NCBI GenBank assembly: GCA_015501055.1 | Contig: JADNYV010000517.1 | Span: 1-24,295, forward strand | Direction of reading: 5' to 3' | DNA from: Mucidula mucida | Lineage: Eukaryota > Basidiomycota > Agaricomycetes > Agaricales > Physalacriaceae | DNA: 24,295 bases | Shown: in pieces, positions 1-9,884 of the stretch | How the letters are laid out: each line of letters opens with the position of its first letter | How positions within the stretch are numbered: position 1 is the first letter of the stretch | Notes under the pieces: generated by a model | The model's database searches: none | What the model was told of the DNA's origin: nothing | The model's input: the letters and a program-made list of their open reading frames with translations, nothing else | Position numbers and translations under genes: made by a program

Positions 1-7
1 GAAAGGC

Positions 8-1464
8 TTACTGCATGACTAGTTCTACTCCTTCGTCGTTCTTCCGCCATGCGCAAGAGAAGAGCGAATTGTAGAAGACAGTCCAATGGTTCGAAAGCAA
101 ATGCGAATCAGTAACGAGCCCTTGGAGATTTCTCGCATACAGGCAGAAGGTCAACGAGAATCTGACGTCGAAGGGAAGGGATGTGTCAGTGGTTGTGGGA
201 GGGGGATCGCCAGAATTTGATGCAGTGCGATATGACTCTATGAAGAGGTCTAAAAGATCACGTGCGCGGGAAAGCATCCCTCGTTTGCTGGCTTCAATTT
301 GCTCCTAAAAAAGTTATTGATACTATCCTGCCTTTGACATGAACGGGAGCTCACTTCACCGTATTCATCCGCGACACGAGTGCGTTGTTCCAAAATCTCA
401 ATCCAATCCTGATATTCTCTGGATAAGATGGCCATGAGATGATAGTTGTGCTGATCAAGACATGGAACGTCTACATATTGATCGGCAAAAGCTTTGTTGT
501 ATTCGACAATGAGGATGGGGATATCGACAGTGCGTTCTTCACATTTCTTACGGTCAGAAAAGAAATGACCAGGATGGAACCGACGCGCAGATTCAAGGTG
601 TGCTGGGAGCTGGATGCGTACGGAGAAGTCAATGTCGGGAACAATAAGTGGCCATTCGAGTTCTGCAGCCGTGCTCGCCTCAGTGTGATACAAGGACCAA
701 CGGGGCCGAAAACTGACACGAAGGTTAGCTAGAGATTTGTATCGTATCCAACAAAACTTTATTGGTACCTGATGTTAATTCCAGCTGCCTGCAGTCCAGG
801 CGTATCGTGCCATGCACTAAGAAACAGAGCGTCATAGGCGGGTACAGAGTCGAGCAGACCTGGTATTGTGTTATCGGTGCTGAATTTGTTGTAACAGTGG
901 CTACGAATGGCATCGCTGGTATCGGATACAGCGCATATTGTATGCTGTAGCTGGTCCAGGGTGGTGCGAGCATCAAAGGTATCCATATCGAGTGAAAAGC
1001 GCTCAATGTACGATTGGTCTCCCGCCGATGAGATGGAATCGAGATATGAGGCCGCCTCTACAAGTTCGTCTCGAAGAGAGGAAGAAAGACTGGCTGGATA
1101 CACAGCCCCCTGAAGAAGACGTTAGTATCCAAAATGCTCACAGCGGTGAAGAGAATGACTACGGGCCTCAAGATCCAAGAGTCGACACATGAATATTTTG
1201 TTAGCAGCTTCGAGCGTCCGAGCCTCAAAGTCGTTCTGTGCTTTAGGAGCATCACCACCGACCAAGATATCGTCAGAGCGAAGGAACGCAGCGGAACCGG
1301 TTTCATTTGGAATTCTTTTAGCGCTTCGGACACCGTACAAGAGCCTGTAGGGTATGAGATGATAAAATACGAGTGAATAATGCATATGCTTACTCTCGGA
1401 CCTCGTCGTCTGGGGTGTAAATGTACCAGGCAATATTGTCAGCAAAAATCTCTGGAACAGACAT
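8..1464 (-). CDS. Five-exon gene, protein of unknown function (417 aa)
   Basis: I rebuilt this gene from five exons on the minus strand: 1464-1394, 1344-1142, 1093-769, 712-355 and 304-8. The introns are 48-56 nt, GT...AG, and all phases agree, giving 417 residues. I chose the ATG at 1464 because it is the first in frame. The stop complement lies at 8-10. Intron 2 is the least certain: donor GTGAGC at 1141 with a TACTAAC branch site; the nearer AG at 1110 would break the frame, so I used the AG ending at 1094. The protein has no signal peptide or membrane segment and is mostly helical and acidic. In the middle, PDIDF (about residues 225-229) is followed by a hydrophobic strand ending in EYNK (270-273). 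This layout is loosely like a PD-(D/E)XK nuclease core, but that is only a guess. I do not recognise the family. An open stretch upstream (about 1466-1600) could be an earlier exon. Confidence 0.75.
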
Positions 1465-1465
1465 C

Positions 1466-2051
1466 GTTATGGGTGTCTCTCGGGCTCGAGTCCTTTGAGC
1501 ACGTTATTGACGAGAGAAAACAACTCCGTAGAATGATCGGCGTCCTCAAAACCTTTTGATCTGCAACCACCATGATCGTACCGTACGACCTTAAGACGTG
1601 TTGACGCCTCGCCCTAATTGTTTCGTCTTTGCAGTCATGGCTACAAGCGCGCCGTTATCACCTCGAACTTCCCGCGGTACGCGCTGTAGCAGATGAAGGA
1701 CTGACACATCGTCCTTCGTCCCACGCGCCCGCTCTCTTCGTCGTTTCCGGGCCTTCCATGGAACTGGATAATGCTGGCTAGCAGTCATGCTCTCAGCGTT
1801 TCGTATTGACAACGGCATTATTTCCCCAAACTCTCTTGCACCATACTCCATTTCGTGGTCGTTGTGGCCGACAAAATACCAGCGGCAATGCGGGGTGGAC
1901 CGCGCTCCAGGGACACAGCAGCGACGAGGGCTGTACTGGCATTTAGGAACAAGCCCCAGTGAATGGCGCGCTCTCCTCCGCAAATGCGTTGAACGTTTCC
2001 GGGCAAAATCGTTAGTTGCTGGCGGGCTCGGCTCATAACGCGCGTTGACAC
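1466..2051 (-). pseudogene. Degenerate coding relic, possibly ankyrin-repeat
   Basis: On the minus strand, short coding-like stretches sit in different frames with stops between them. They include STALVAAVSLERG (around 1905-1945), AYRGKFEV (around 1665-1690) and GVNT (around 1600). These are loosely reminiscent of fungal ankyrin repeats, which often read A..A...G...V and G..VN. No single frame carries more than one such stretch. A further open piece (about 1470-1600, reading FEDADHSTELFSLVNNVLKG) stops just before the start of the 417-aa gene; it may be the tail of this relic or a missed first exon of that gene. The ankyrin label is a weak inference. Confidence 0.2.
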
Positions 2052-3934
2052 CTCACGCGCATCCTTTGAATGAGGGCCAATGAGAGGACGCGATGCTCAG
2101 GCAGGGCGAGTGGTTCGGTGGGGCAGGAGCAGGTCGGACATCGCAATCAAGTCAGTCGACAGTTTATATCCTATGTATCTCCTTATGAATAATTGTCTTG
2201 TAGCACGTTACTTGACGAGCCGCGTCTACAGCATTCCCGGCTGCACTTTTAGTGCGTGCCAGGTGCATGCACCCTTCTGTCTCAATTTCCTTCTGACCCT
2301 CACCTTTCAGGACTTGCTCACGTTGCCTCACTATGCCATGTCTCGCGAGTTCCAATCGCTCATCACTTGAGTGACTACACTCCTCCCGCGCGTCCGTTGG
2401 CGCCGCGCTACCCTTCCTATCAGGCACACTTGTCTTCGATGCCCGCCTTAGTCTGACCCCTGCTCCGTCTACATCAACATTGAGCCTGCGCGCTGATACA
2501 CTCCCCGGGGCCGCGCCACCCTCCATTCCTACCTAATCGGTTTTCCGCCTCCACCCACTCGGATGTTGCCACACCTAGCTGCTTCCTCTAACCTGTCTAG
2601 CCCCTCGCGTCAGGCCGGAATTGGAGCTCGTCATTCCCAATCCATTGTTTGTTTCCAACTGCTCTTATCAACGACAAGGAGAAGGGGGGAGACGACGCGC
2701 CAAGTGACGAGCCGAATATCTCGGAGATATGACCTGACTTCTACGCACAGGCGACGCGCTCATTGTTCTAGTTGGTTGGACCAAAAGGCTGGGCAGTGCG
2801 TTCATTTGAGAACAGGACACGTGCAGTGCTGTGAAGATACGCAGAGAGATTCGAAGAAGGCCGTGAGCTAGCTTTTAAGTAAGTCGTCATTTATGTCTAT
2901 CTCCTGCATGCCTAATTCTCTTTGAGTATGAACGTATTACGTGCGCTGAACACCATAGAAATTTTACCGTGAATGCGACAATAAAGTAATCGTCCGAATA
3001 TGTGCGTGTTCTACTTTCTTTCAAATCTTTTTCTGGCGGTGACCGTTCGTCTGTTGCCATCAGGTCGATCTTGACGAGAAAAGCGTCCACTCTTCCAACT
3101 AACCAAGATAAATATACCATATCGCCGCAGAGGAAGAGCTCCTAATCAACATCGACGACCGAGCTGTTCTCGAGAAGAGTCTGGTCCTCGAATATATTGG
3201 GGCGCTCCCTCCTACGCTGCCCTCGTTAACCCGCAGGGACTCAAATGCTGGTCCATGCGCTTGAATCAAGCCGTATAGAGCGGACGAGTGCTAACGCCGT
3301 CAGCATCGGGCAAGCAATGTCTGCAGGCAGTCTTCTTGTCACCAACGGGAAGTAAGGAGCTGAGCGCACTCGCGCCGATAGAGTTGGAGTCGTTCTCTCC
3401 AATTCTGCCATCGCTGTCTCTAATAATTCTCGTTGTCTTCGTTTACACACAACTTTTAGTATGGACTCTATCCTCGCCATATCTGCTTCTATTCTGGAGT
3501 ATCTGTATTCTTCTGCCTTTCTTGTTCAGTAGCGCTTCTATACTAGCATTTTCTCATACTCGCGTCGAGCTTGATGAACTTGCGGACAACGACAGACACG
3601 CTAAGTATTCCGAGCGCTTCAATGGCATGTAGGCCAGAGCACCTCTCGCGACAGCATTGGCCTGACCGCTTGCCACATCTTGAATGTTGTTGAACACGTA
3701 TCGCACACCATGCTCGCTGTCAAAGAACTAGAGCTGAGCTGGGACTTGGCTGGGATGGTACTGGTAAAGCAAAGGTCACATGACTTGAAGCAAGCACAAA
3801 CCATCTTGCCTTCTACCTTGCCGAGTTTCTCTCCTGTACGTCCATCCACATCGCTCAAGACCTCCCGCAGACATTTTTAATCTTTCTTCTTAGGTCAAAA
3901 GTGGGGCGGATCCGACTACTATTAGCTTGCGATT
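2052..3934. other. Long interval without a convincing gene
   Basis: Open frames here are short, overlap one another on both strands, and show no family motif. A plus-strand stretch at about 3124-3265 reads like a coding exon (EEELLINIDDRAVLEKS) but has no partner exon I can join. A plus-strand frame at 3288-3632 is hydrophobic in its second half (about 3410-3550) and could encode two membrane segments, but a frame of equal quality lies opposite, so I do not call it. The interval includes the upstream region of the F-box gene. I found no clear TATA box. Confidence 0.4.
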
Positions 3935-5455
3935 ATGCTCTCCCTATCGAATACCAAATTGGCCACTATGACGCGAAGCAATAACTCTATACTCGGTCCA
4001 GGGCAAAGCATTCAGCTCAATATTTGTCATCTTCCCATTGAAATCCTCCTAGCTATCTTCGCTTTGGTTTGCACGGACAGATACATCGCAGGATACCATC
4101 ACTTGCTGCACGTCGAGCAATGTATCCGCGTGTCTATCATGGGTACATGCCGCCTATGGTGCCATATTGTGATGGATGCGCCTGAGCTGTGGTCTAACTT
4201 GCAGCTCTGTCTTTCTATCCCACCCACACCCGAATTCCTGCTACGGCTACGAAATATTTTGGAGCGTTCAAAGGACCGGCCAATGTCCATTGAGCTGTCT
4301 CACACCATGACGGGGGAAGCAGCTGCCAGGCGGTTAGCTGAAGGTACAGCCAACGGTACACGTCCCCAATTGTTCCCAGATCTGTTCTCAACGTCTGATC
4401 GATGGGTGTCATTGACTGCAGGCGCAGGTCTGATGGTGGGATCCCTGCTCGCCCCCCTCGAGCACAGTATTCCTCGACTTCGAGATCTTATCATCCGCGG
4501 AAAACTTTTCCCTGTCAGCAACCACAACCTTCGCATGTTTGACAGCGCTCCTTCTCTCCGGCGTCTCGTTCTCCAGCCTGTTACGTCTAACATCCCTTTC
4601 GATCATCTCTGGCCTCGGCTTACAGAGTTCGAGGGAAGATTCGATGACACCAGAGATTTGGAAGCGCTCGTCCAGATACTGAGGAAGACACCCGCTCTAC
4701 AGTGGCTTTCCGTCACTAGCAATGCTCATACGGCGCGCATCACCCACTCCGCCAATGACCCAGTCATTCTTCCACATGTTGAAGTATTCCGTGCCAGGAA
4801 CTTCTTCCTACTTCATCTTCTAGTTACGCCGGTGCTCAAGCACTTGACCGTTACAATCCCGAAGGAGGACAAAACCTCTTTCTTCCGACGCATCATGCTC
4901 TTTCTCCGACAATCGCGCTGTGTCCTCTCAACACTAGAGATCAGCCAGTGGAATTTACGTGATGGTGCACAAGTCCACATCCTCCTCCCATTCCTTGCCA
5001 ACCTATGTAGCGCAGTAGAATTTTTGGCTCTGCATTTCTATCACTACGACGCGATACACGTCAGCGACCTCATGCAACGCGTTCTAGGTTTCCTGGTAGA
5101 TCCAGATCCAAGTTCGCGGCGCTGGCTGCTCTTGAGGAGTCTTGTTATTCGCATCCACTTTAAGTTACCCGGTCTGTCTGCGCCAGCTCCAAGTCGTCTC
5201 ACTTCGGATGCCATTCGCACTATTCGGTCCACGATTGAAGCGCCATATCGCGTCAGTACTTTGAAAACAATTCACTTGGAGATCAATTTCCTCTACGTTC
5301 AGCCATCGAGAGAGACTCTCGTTGATGAAAAGGATTGCGCGGCTCTTTCGGCACTCCTTGTCGACCACGGATCCACATTACACATCAAATATAACGGGAT
5401 GTACGTGACTGTTTCCCTCTTAGATCATACGTGTGTTGAAATACTAGATCCATAG
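3935..5455 (+). CDS. F-box domain protein, agaricomycete expanded family (506 aa)
   Basis: Single-exon gene of 506 codons ending in TAG at 5453-5455. F-box proteins are substrate receptors of SCF (Skp1-cullin) ubiquitin ligases; this family is greatly expanded in mushrooms and most members have unknown substrates. The F-box-like segment is near the N-terminus, around residues 30-90: ICHLPIEILLAIFALVC, then the conserved CRLWCHIVMDAPELWSNL, where the W residues and the I..APELW pattern are typical. The rest (about 100-500) is leucine-rich and irregular, with LRDLIIRG, LRRLVLQP, LQWLSV and LKHLTVTI, as expected for a degenerate leucine-rich-repeat solenoid. A second in-frame ATG at 3968 is an alternative start that keeps the whole F-box. 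The lack of introns, while neighbours have several, is usual for this family. Family assignment is firm; the target is unknown. Confidence 0.85.
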   Translation: MLSLSNTKLATMTRSNNSILGPGQSIQLNICHLPIEILLAIFALVCTDRYIAGYHHLLHVEQCIRVSIMGTCRLWCHIVMDAPELWSNLQLCLSIPPTPEFLLRLRNILERSKDRPMSIELSHTMTGEAAARRLAEGTANGTRPQLFPDLFSTSDRWVSLTAGAGLMVGSLLAPLEHSIPRLRDLIIRGKLFPVSNHNLRMFDSAPSLRRLVLQPVTSNIPFDHLWPRLTEFEGRFDDTRDLEALVQILRKTPALQWLSVTSNAHTARITHSANDPVILPHVEVFRARNFFLLHLLVTPVLKHLTVTIPKEDKTSFFRRIMLFLRQSRCVLSTLEISQWNLRDGAQVHILLPFLANLCSAVEFLALHFYHYDAIHVSDLMQRVLGFLVDPDPSSRRWLLLRSLVIRIHFKLPGLSAPAPSRLTSDAIRTIRSTIEAPYRVSTLKTIHLEINFLYVQPSRETLVDEKDCAALSALLVDHGSTLHIKYNGMYVTVSLLDHTCVEILDP

Positions 5456-6218
5456 GTCGGCTGAAGAGATTCTAGGGTAAACTTCTCGTAAAACGGAATC
5501 GAAATCAGCGCGTTCTCGATCTGAGCGATATAACGTGTAGCAGTACTTTTCAATTTTGTATAGTACGCGACGTGTCGTACCATTCAGGGCAGGAGCTTAG
5601 CGGCTATTCAGGCCATATTCAACATCCCTTTTTTCCTTGACTCATTATAGATTCGCACCTCTAAGTGGACCGAATGATCTTGCTCATGCCAGGCGTCTCT
5701 GCGCGCGAGCTGACTCCTTGTGAGTTGCTGAACTTGGATATCTGGCCGTAAATCAGAATCTCGAGATGCGCGAGATGAATGACGACGGCTGCTTCGTCTT
5801 CGTTACTTTACTATGCGCACCGTGTTCTCCGCGAGTCGCTCTAATATACAGTAGGATCAGATCGCTGATATAGACTTACCTATTTTCCCAGGAGCCCAAT
5901 TAAGGCTCTTTCAGATATGCTACGTCGCTGTACAGCCAGGTTTACAGCTCCTGTGCTTATTCACTGTTTAACGCCTCAGTCACAACATGCAAATGTCGGT
6001 ATTTGTGCTTGTTCTCACAGAACATTTCCGTGAAGATGATTTCCAGGTCCGAATGACCGTGGCACAGTCAGAATCCAGACCACGGAGACTTTACGGTTCC
6101 ATCATTTAACGACCCGTTTGATTGATGATCAGACACACCAACCGCGTTCTTTTTCTCACTGTCCACTTCTCTTCTCGCCGTCATCTTCCTTGCTGTATGT
6201 GCGTATCGAGCGGCTAGG
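5456..6218. other. Intergenic region between the F-box gene and a small four-exon gene
   Basis: No open frame of credible length or composition on either strand. The end nearest the next gene (about 6140-6200) is rich in C and T, as in many fungal promoters and 5' leaders. I see no RNA gene or repeat. Confidence 0.4.
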
Positions 6219-6876
6219 ATGCAGACCATTCGTATGTCTCCCTCGCCCAAGGTCAGCAGCCACCCCTACGGACCGGAGGGGTACAGCTACGCGTATGGAT
6301 CTGATCTAAACGAAAACGATCAAGTGCGTTCGGCTGTCTGTGTACTGGATTGAATGGCTGTCTAACGCATTACCCTATATCTAGGACGACGTGGAAGAGA
6401 CGTCGGAGATGCAGGCGGTCAATCTCAGATATGGCAACTTTCACAGCTTTTCCCCAGTGCGTTTCCCAACTCGTTGTCTGTGACTACTGCTAAAGCTGTC
6501 TTGACAGGCCATGGTGTCGTACGACGCCCTGCCAGTAACATTTGTGACGAGCTCCCCTACGCCTCCGTCAAGCTTGAGCTTCTCGTCCCAGAGCAACAAG
6601 ACTTCGACGAGGAAGAAGAGTATACGCGACCTCAAAGCATACCTTGTACCCTCACCGCGGGAAGAGCCAATGGATTTCATTCGCGGATTTTCCCCGGCGC
6701 CGACGCGCGCATTCAGTTTGAGCACGCGAAGTCTCGTACCGCGGAAGCGGGGGTGGGGGAAAAGGTTGAAGACCAAGTGTGCGAAGGCGGTCAAGGAAGT
6801 AAAACAACTGTGGTACGTGAACTTATCAGAGAAAGGTGTTTCTGACGACTGAAAATGATGATATAGGACGGCATGA
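6219..6876 (+). CDS. Small four-exon gene, basic Ser/Pro-rich protein (163 aa), unknown function
   Basis: Joining exons 6219-6323, 6385-6456, 6508-6812 and 6867-6876 gives a 163-residue protein. The three introns are 61, 51 and 54 nt with donors GTGCGT, GTGCGT and GTACGT and acceptors CTAG, ACAG and ATAG. Phases fit exactly, and each intron removes a frame break or stop, which supports a real gene. The start is the ATG at 6219. The N-terminal 60 residues are polar with Tyr and Gly (SSHPYGPEGYSYAYGS), followed by an acidic patch (NDQDDVEETSE, about residues 33-43). The middle (65-140) is rich in Ser, Thr and Pro. The C-terminal 26 residues are strongly basic (PRKRGWGKRLKTK, then KAVKEVKQLWTA), which could be an amphipathic membrane-binding helix or a nuclear localisation signal. 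There is no signal peptide and no recognised domain. The last exon encodes only the final residues and the stop. Confidence 0.65.
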
Positions 6877-7812
6877 GACGGCGCGTTCTGTAAATTATCT
6901 TCTCTACGTTGAGCGAAACGAGTCAGAGACTTGAATGTACACTGTCGACCTGCCTATGTTCAAAAATTGCAACGGGTACTTCTTTTACACCATGGGGGCA
7001 CAGAGTACAGCACGATGATACAAACGAAGCCCGCTAATCCTCTTCACAGCCTCCTAGCGGCGCGTCCATTCTGCGGCCAACTAATCAATGATAGTGGTTT
7101 TGTCCCGACCGTGTACGCCTTCTCGACATTTTCTATGGCTGTGAAAGGCACCCTCTCATCCCCAACCTTCTTTCGAGGGATCACCTCATCATTTTTAGTG
7201 TTTAACCTCTCCGTATGAATCTTCTTCTTCTCTACACACCTTGCTCGCCTCGGAGGTGCAATCAGCCCGGGCGAGCCTCGGTTTGTAGGCGTAGCCACGG
7301 TGGACCAAGGACAAAGAGACTTTGTGACTGTCATTACTTAGGCAAACTCGCATATTGAAACATACCTGTTTTGTAACAATGTGACGAAGATCCGAATTGC
7401 ATTGCATGAAAGTAGAGAGGTGCATTCAAGTACAAACAAATGCCGTTGATTGTTGTGAACAACGGACAATAGGGTGGGTGTTGACAAGGAGATATTGACA
7501 AAGAGACTCGCACATGACTACTCCCGGTAAACAGTGGTCCACGCTACTACGAGCCCCAAGATTGTGGCGGCTCACTGAAAATATTCCTCGTTGAGTGATA
7601 TCGCGCTAACACCTTGTCTGAACCTCCAATAGGTATTACACAATGGATGCCGCCAGGTCAAATCAAGCGAAGCAGATTGCCATCATTGACACAGTTGAAC
7701 GGTCATCTACGCTGTTGCCTATCATGTAGGTGTGGAGGACTAAAGGTAAGCTCGGGTCAACCGATCGCAGCTAGGCCGATGCATTTCCCACGGTCATTGC
7801 TCCCCTCTCTCC
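6877..7812. other. Interval with weak open frames only
   Basis: A minus-strand frame at 7044-7334 contains a fairly coding-like tail (FTAIENVEKAYTVGTK) but overlaps plus-strand frames of similar length and has no supporting intron structure or motif. Nothing else is supportable. From about 7725 to 7812 the sequence begins to resemble the flank of copy B (about 14430-14480), so the left edge of the duplicated block lies here. Confidence 0.35.
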
Positions 7813-8178
7813 TTGTCGATCTTTTTCAGGCTGCCGATGTATGCAGCTCCGACGCTCTTGATTTATTGTCTAGGCTGTATCACCGACACGAAGCATCTCG
7901 CTTCTTATGCACTGGTCTGTTACCACCTTGATGCTATCAGCCTTGCTATCCGAGTCCATCCTGTCCTTTTCGCTTGCGCCGGCTTCAACAGTACTCGCGA
8001 CGATACCCCGAGCTCGGCGTCTACGTTCAATCTCCTTAATTCCCGCTTTCATGTAACCACGCTGAAGCCTCTAGACGGAGGTCTCAATCTGACTGTCTTG
8101 CACCGTTTCCTTTTCTTTCTGCCTTTTGAGCGATCCCGCGTTATCATCTCAACTGTCTTGACTTCAAGCTGCACCTAG
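7813..8178 (+). pseudogene. F-box-like relic, copy A
   Basis: A plus-strand frame reads LPMYAAPTLLIYCLGCITDTKHLASYALVCYHLDAIS in pieces. This resembles an agaricomycete F-box (LP.ELL..I..YL.DTKHLA..ALVCR.W..IS), with Tyr where the family normally has Arg after ALVC. No repeat-bearing downstream region follows, and the frame drifts into low-complexity sequence before a stop at 8176-8178. Equivalent sequence occurs at about 14490-14640 and, more degraded, at about 17995-18140. I infer a dead F-box fragment; the open minus-strand frame across it makes the assignment less sure. Confidence 0.35.
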
Positions 8179-8634
8179 AAGCTCAATCAATCAAAGACGC
8201 CGAATGTCATCGTGACGAAGGTCTCTATCAATGGCAGAGTCTTTGATATGTCGCCAGGACGAGCAGATATGATGAGCACCCGCTGAACATTTTTGAAGCA
8301 CCGAAGACGCGGACCTCGTGACGCCACGTCCTCTGGCTAGGCTGATTGTAGATCATGAAGATGGGGTGCTCCTACCATCCTTTGAACGGCACGAATACTT
8401 GGATAGGTGCTAAATTGTTTCCCAGGATCACTGTGTCTGGATCACGGTAGTGAATCGCATGGGTCATTAAGCTCAAATTGACGAACATTGCCTTACCGTC
8501 GCTCGATACTGTTGCTGTTGATCTCTCAGCTTCGCTGATCTTGTTAAGAGTGTCGTATGAATCAAGACGTGATGCTACAGCTCTTTCTTTTTCTCTCTTC
8601 GATAATCATTCCTTTCTTCATTGCAGTCCTGGCG
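8179..8634 (+). other. Upstream region of the membrane-protein gene copy (copy A)
   Basis: This is the counterpart of about 14925-15389 in copy B. It is non-coding and includes the matching C/T-rich tract (about 8580-8620) and a TTGCAG just upstream of the lost start codon, which in the intact copy could be a 5'-leader intron acceptor. Confidence 0.5.
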
Positions 8635-9625
8635 ATACACCAATCGTTTTGTGTCTTCATTTCTCTAGTGTGCGTCATCGACGGGTGCTCCGAATGGATG
8701 TGTACCTGATAATGTCCATATAGCTTCAGCGTCTCGCTGTGTCGTGGTCTCCAGATTCCCTTGCCAAACACGACTCATCTGCGCGATGATACTCCAGTGA
8801 AGCTTATCCGGGAGCCAGGAGACCCCAATAGCTTCAATCTGAGGATATCCCGCACGGATGGGCCAAACCCAGGCGCTTATCTACAACAAGTCGACGGATT
8901 CAACCACAAGGAGACTACGCTGCTCCTCAATTTTCCTGCGCTTCAGTGAGTTGATGCCCTAACTCTGACATGTCTGCCACTGGTATCTGTCTGGTTAGTC
9001 AATACATCGTTGAAGGAATTACAAACGAAGAGTATGGATGCTGTTAAATGTCCTCAAAAGAGTTGGATGCTAACTCAATTGCTAGCCTACCCAAATATCC
9101 GCAACCGACGTTCGCCACCAGCAACGATGTTCAGGTCGTTTCTGACTGCCCGACGGAGCCCTTCATCCACAAGTACGGAAAGATCAACGCGACGCAGTTC
9201 TCTATCGACTGACACTTGTTCTAAGGACTACAGGCCTGATAGTTGGAGTCATCTTTGGATTTACATTTGTCCTCGTCTGTGTGAACGTGGCCATCTACCT
9301 TTTCCATTATCCGTCGCCGGCGTCGCCGGGCCCTCTCCTCCTCCTCATTCTCAGCTACAATGAACATGAGAGCGCTTTCGCACCGCCGTCCTAAACAAGC
9401 TCACCACAAGAAGAGACGTCACCTGCGCCGTCTATCGTGTCCGAGGACCCATACTCCCCTATTAAGACGATGCCCATTGCTCATAATGCGTGCACAGGAT
9501 GTATTTCGCGTAAATCAGCCATCCCAATCTTGTTGCCGCGTCACGCTTCGAGCTGAAGAGAATGGAATTTGAATTCGAAGTGGGCGATACATCAGAGTAA
9601 TGTTATCCTGGTGGTGTGTTTCTGA
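8635..9625 (+). pseudogene. Dead copy of the type I membrane-protein gene (paralogue of 15390-16527)
   Basis: Aligns exon by exon with the intact gene at 15390. The start codon is ATA (8635-8637) where the intact copy has ATG, and there is no nearby in-frame replacement. The signal-peptide exon, its 54-nt intron, the large ectodomain exon (reading LPNTTHLRDDTPVKLIREPG) and the next two introns remain recognisable and in frame. The transmembrane segment is still legible (LIVGVIFGFTFVLVCVNVAI). Directly after it, a net gain of about four bases shifts the frame inside the Arg-rich stop-transfer stretch (about 9300-9325). The cytoplasmic tail survives only as scattered homology, for example around 9448-9485, and the coiled-coil region is largely deleted. 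Keeping its introns excludes a retrocopy. Confidence 0.85.
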
Positions 9626-9884
9626 GGATGCGGCGGGGTTGAGGTTCGTGTAAATACCGGAGGACAGACAGTACAAATACTGGGTACGTTGAAAAGGCAC
9701 ATGACGTGTATTGATTTTACCGAGAATCCAGAATGCGAGTAGCATCTCATCGTATTGGTTGGTAGCGCGAACAGGCAATTGTTACACGAGTCTGGAAAAG
9801 GTTGGCTGGAAATGCCTACCGGTGGCTGTACAGTCACCTTCCTACTTCGAGCGCCCATCATCAACGAGTGTTCTGCACATCGGG
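9626..9884 (+). other. Short spacer between the two copy-A pseudogenes
   Basis: About 9669-9720 resembles the short repeat that flanks the debris in copy B (about 16985-17050 and 18170-18240), sharing ACAGTA, the GTACGT region and a GGCACAT..CGTG stretch. About 9860-9884 matches the leader just before the chitin synthase start (CACATCGG..ATGGCC). It is therefore a contracted version of the copy-B interval. Confidence 0.5.

Noticed and set aside
3288..3632. Plus-strand frame with two hydrophobic stretches, possible small membrane protein
   Set aside because: Pyrimidine-rich DNA gives hydrophobic translations by itself, there is no signal-peptide pattern at the start, and a comparable frame lies opposite.
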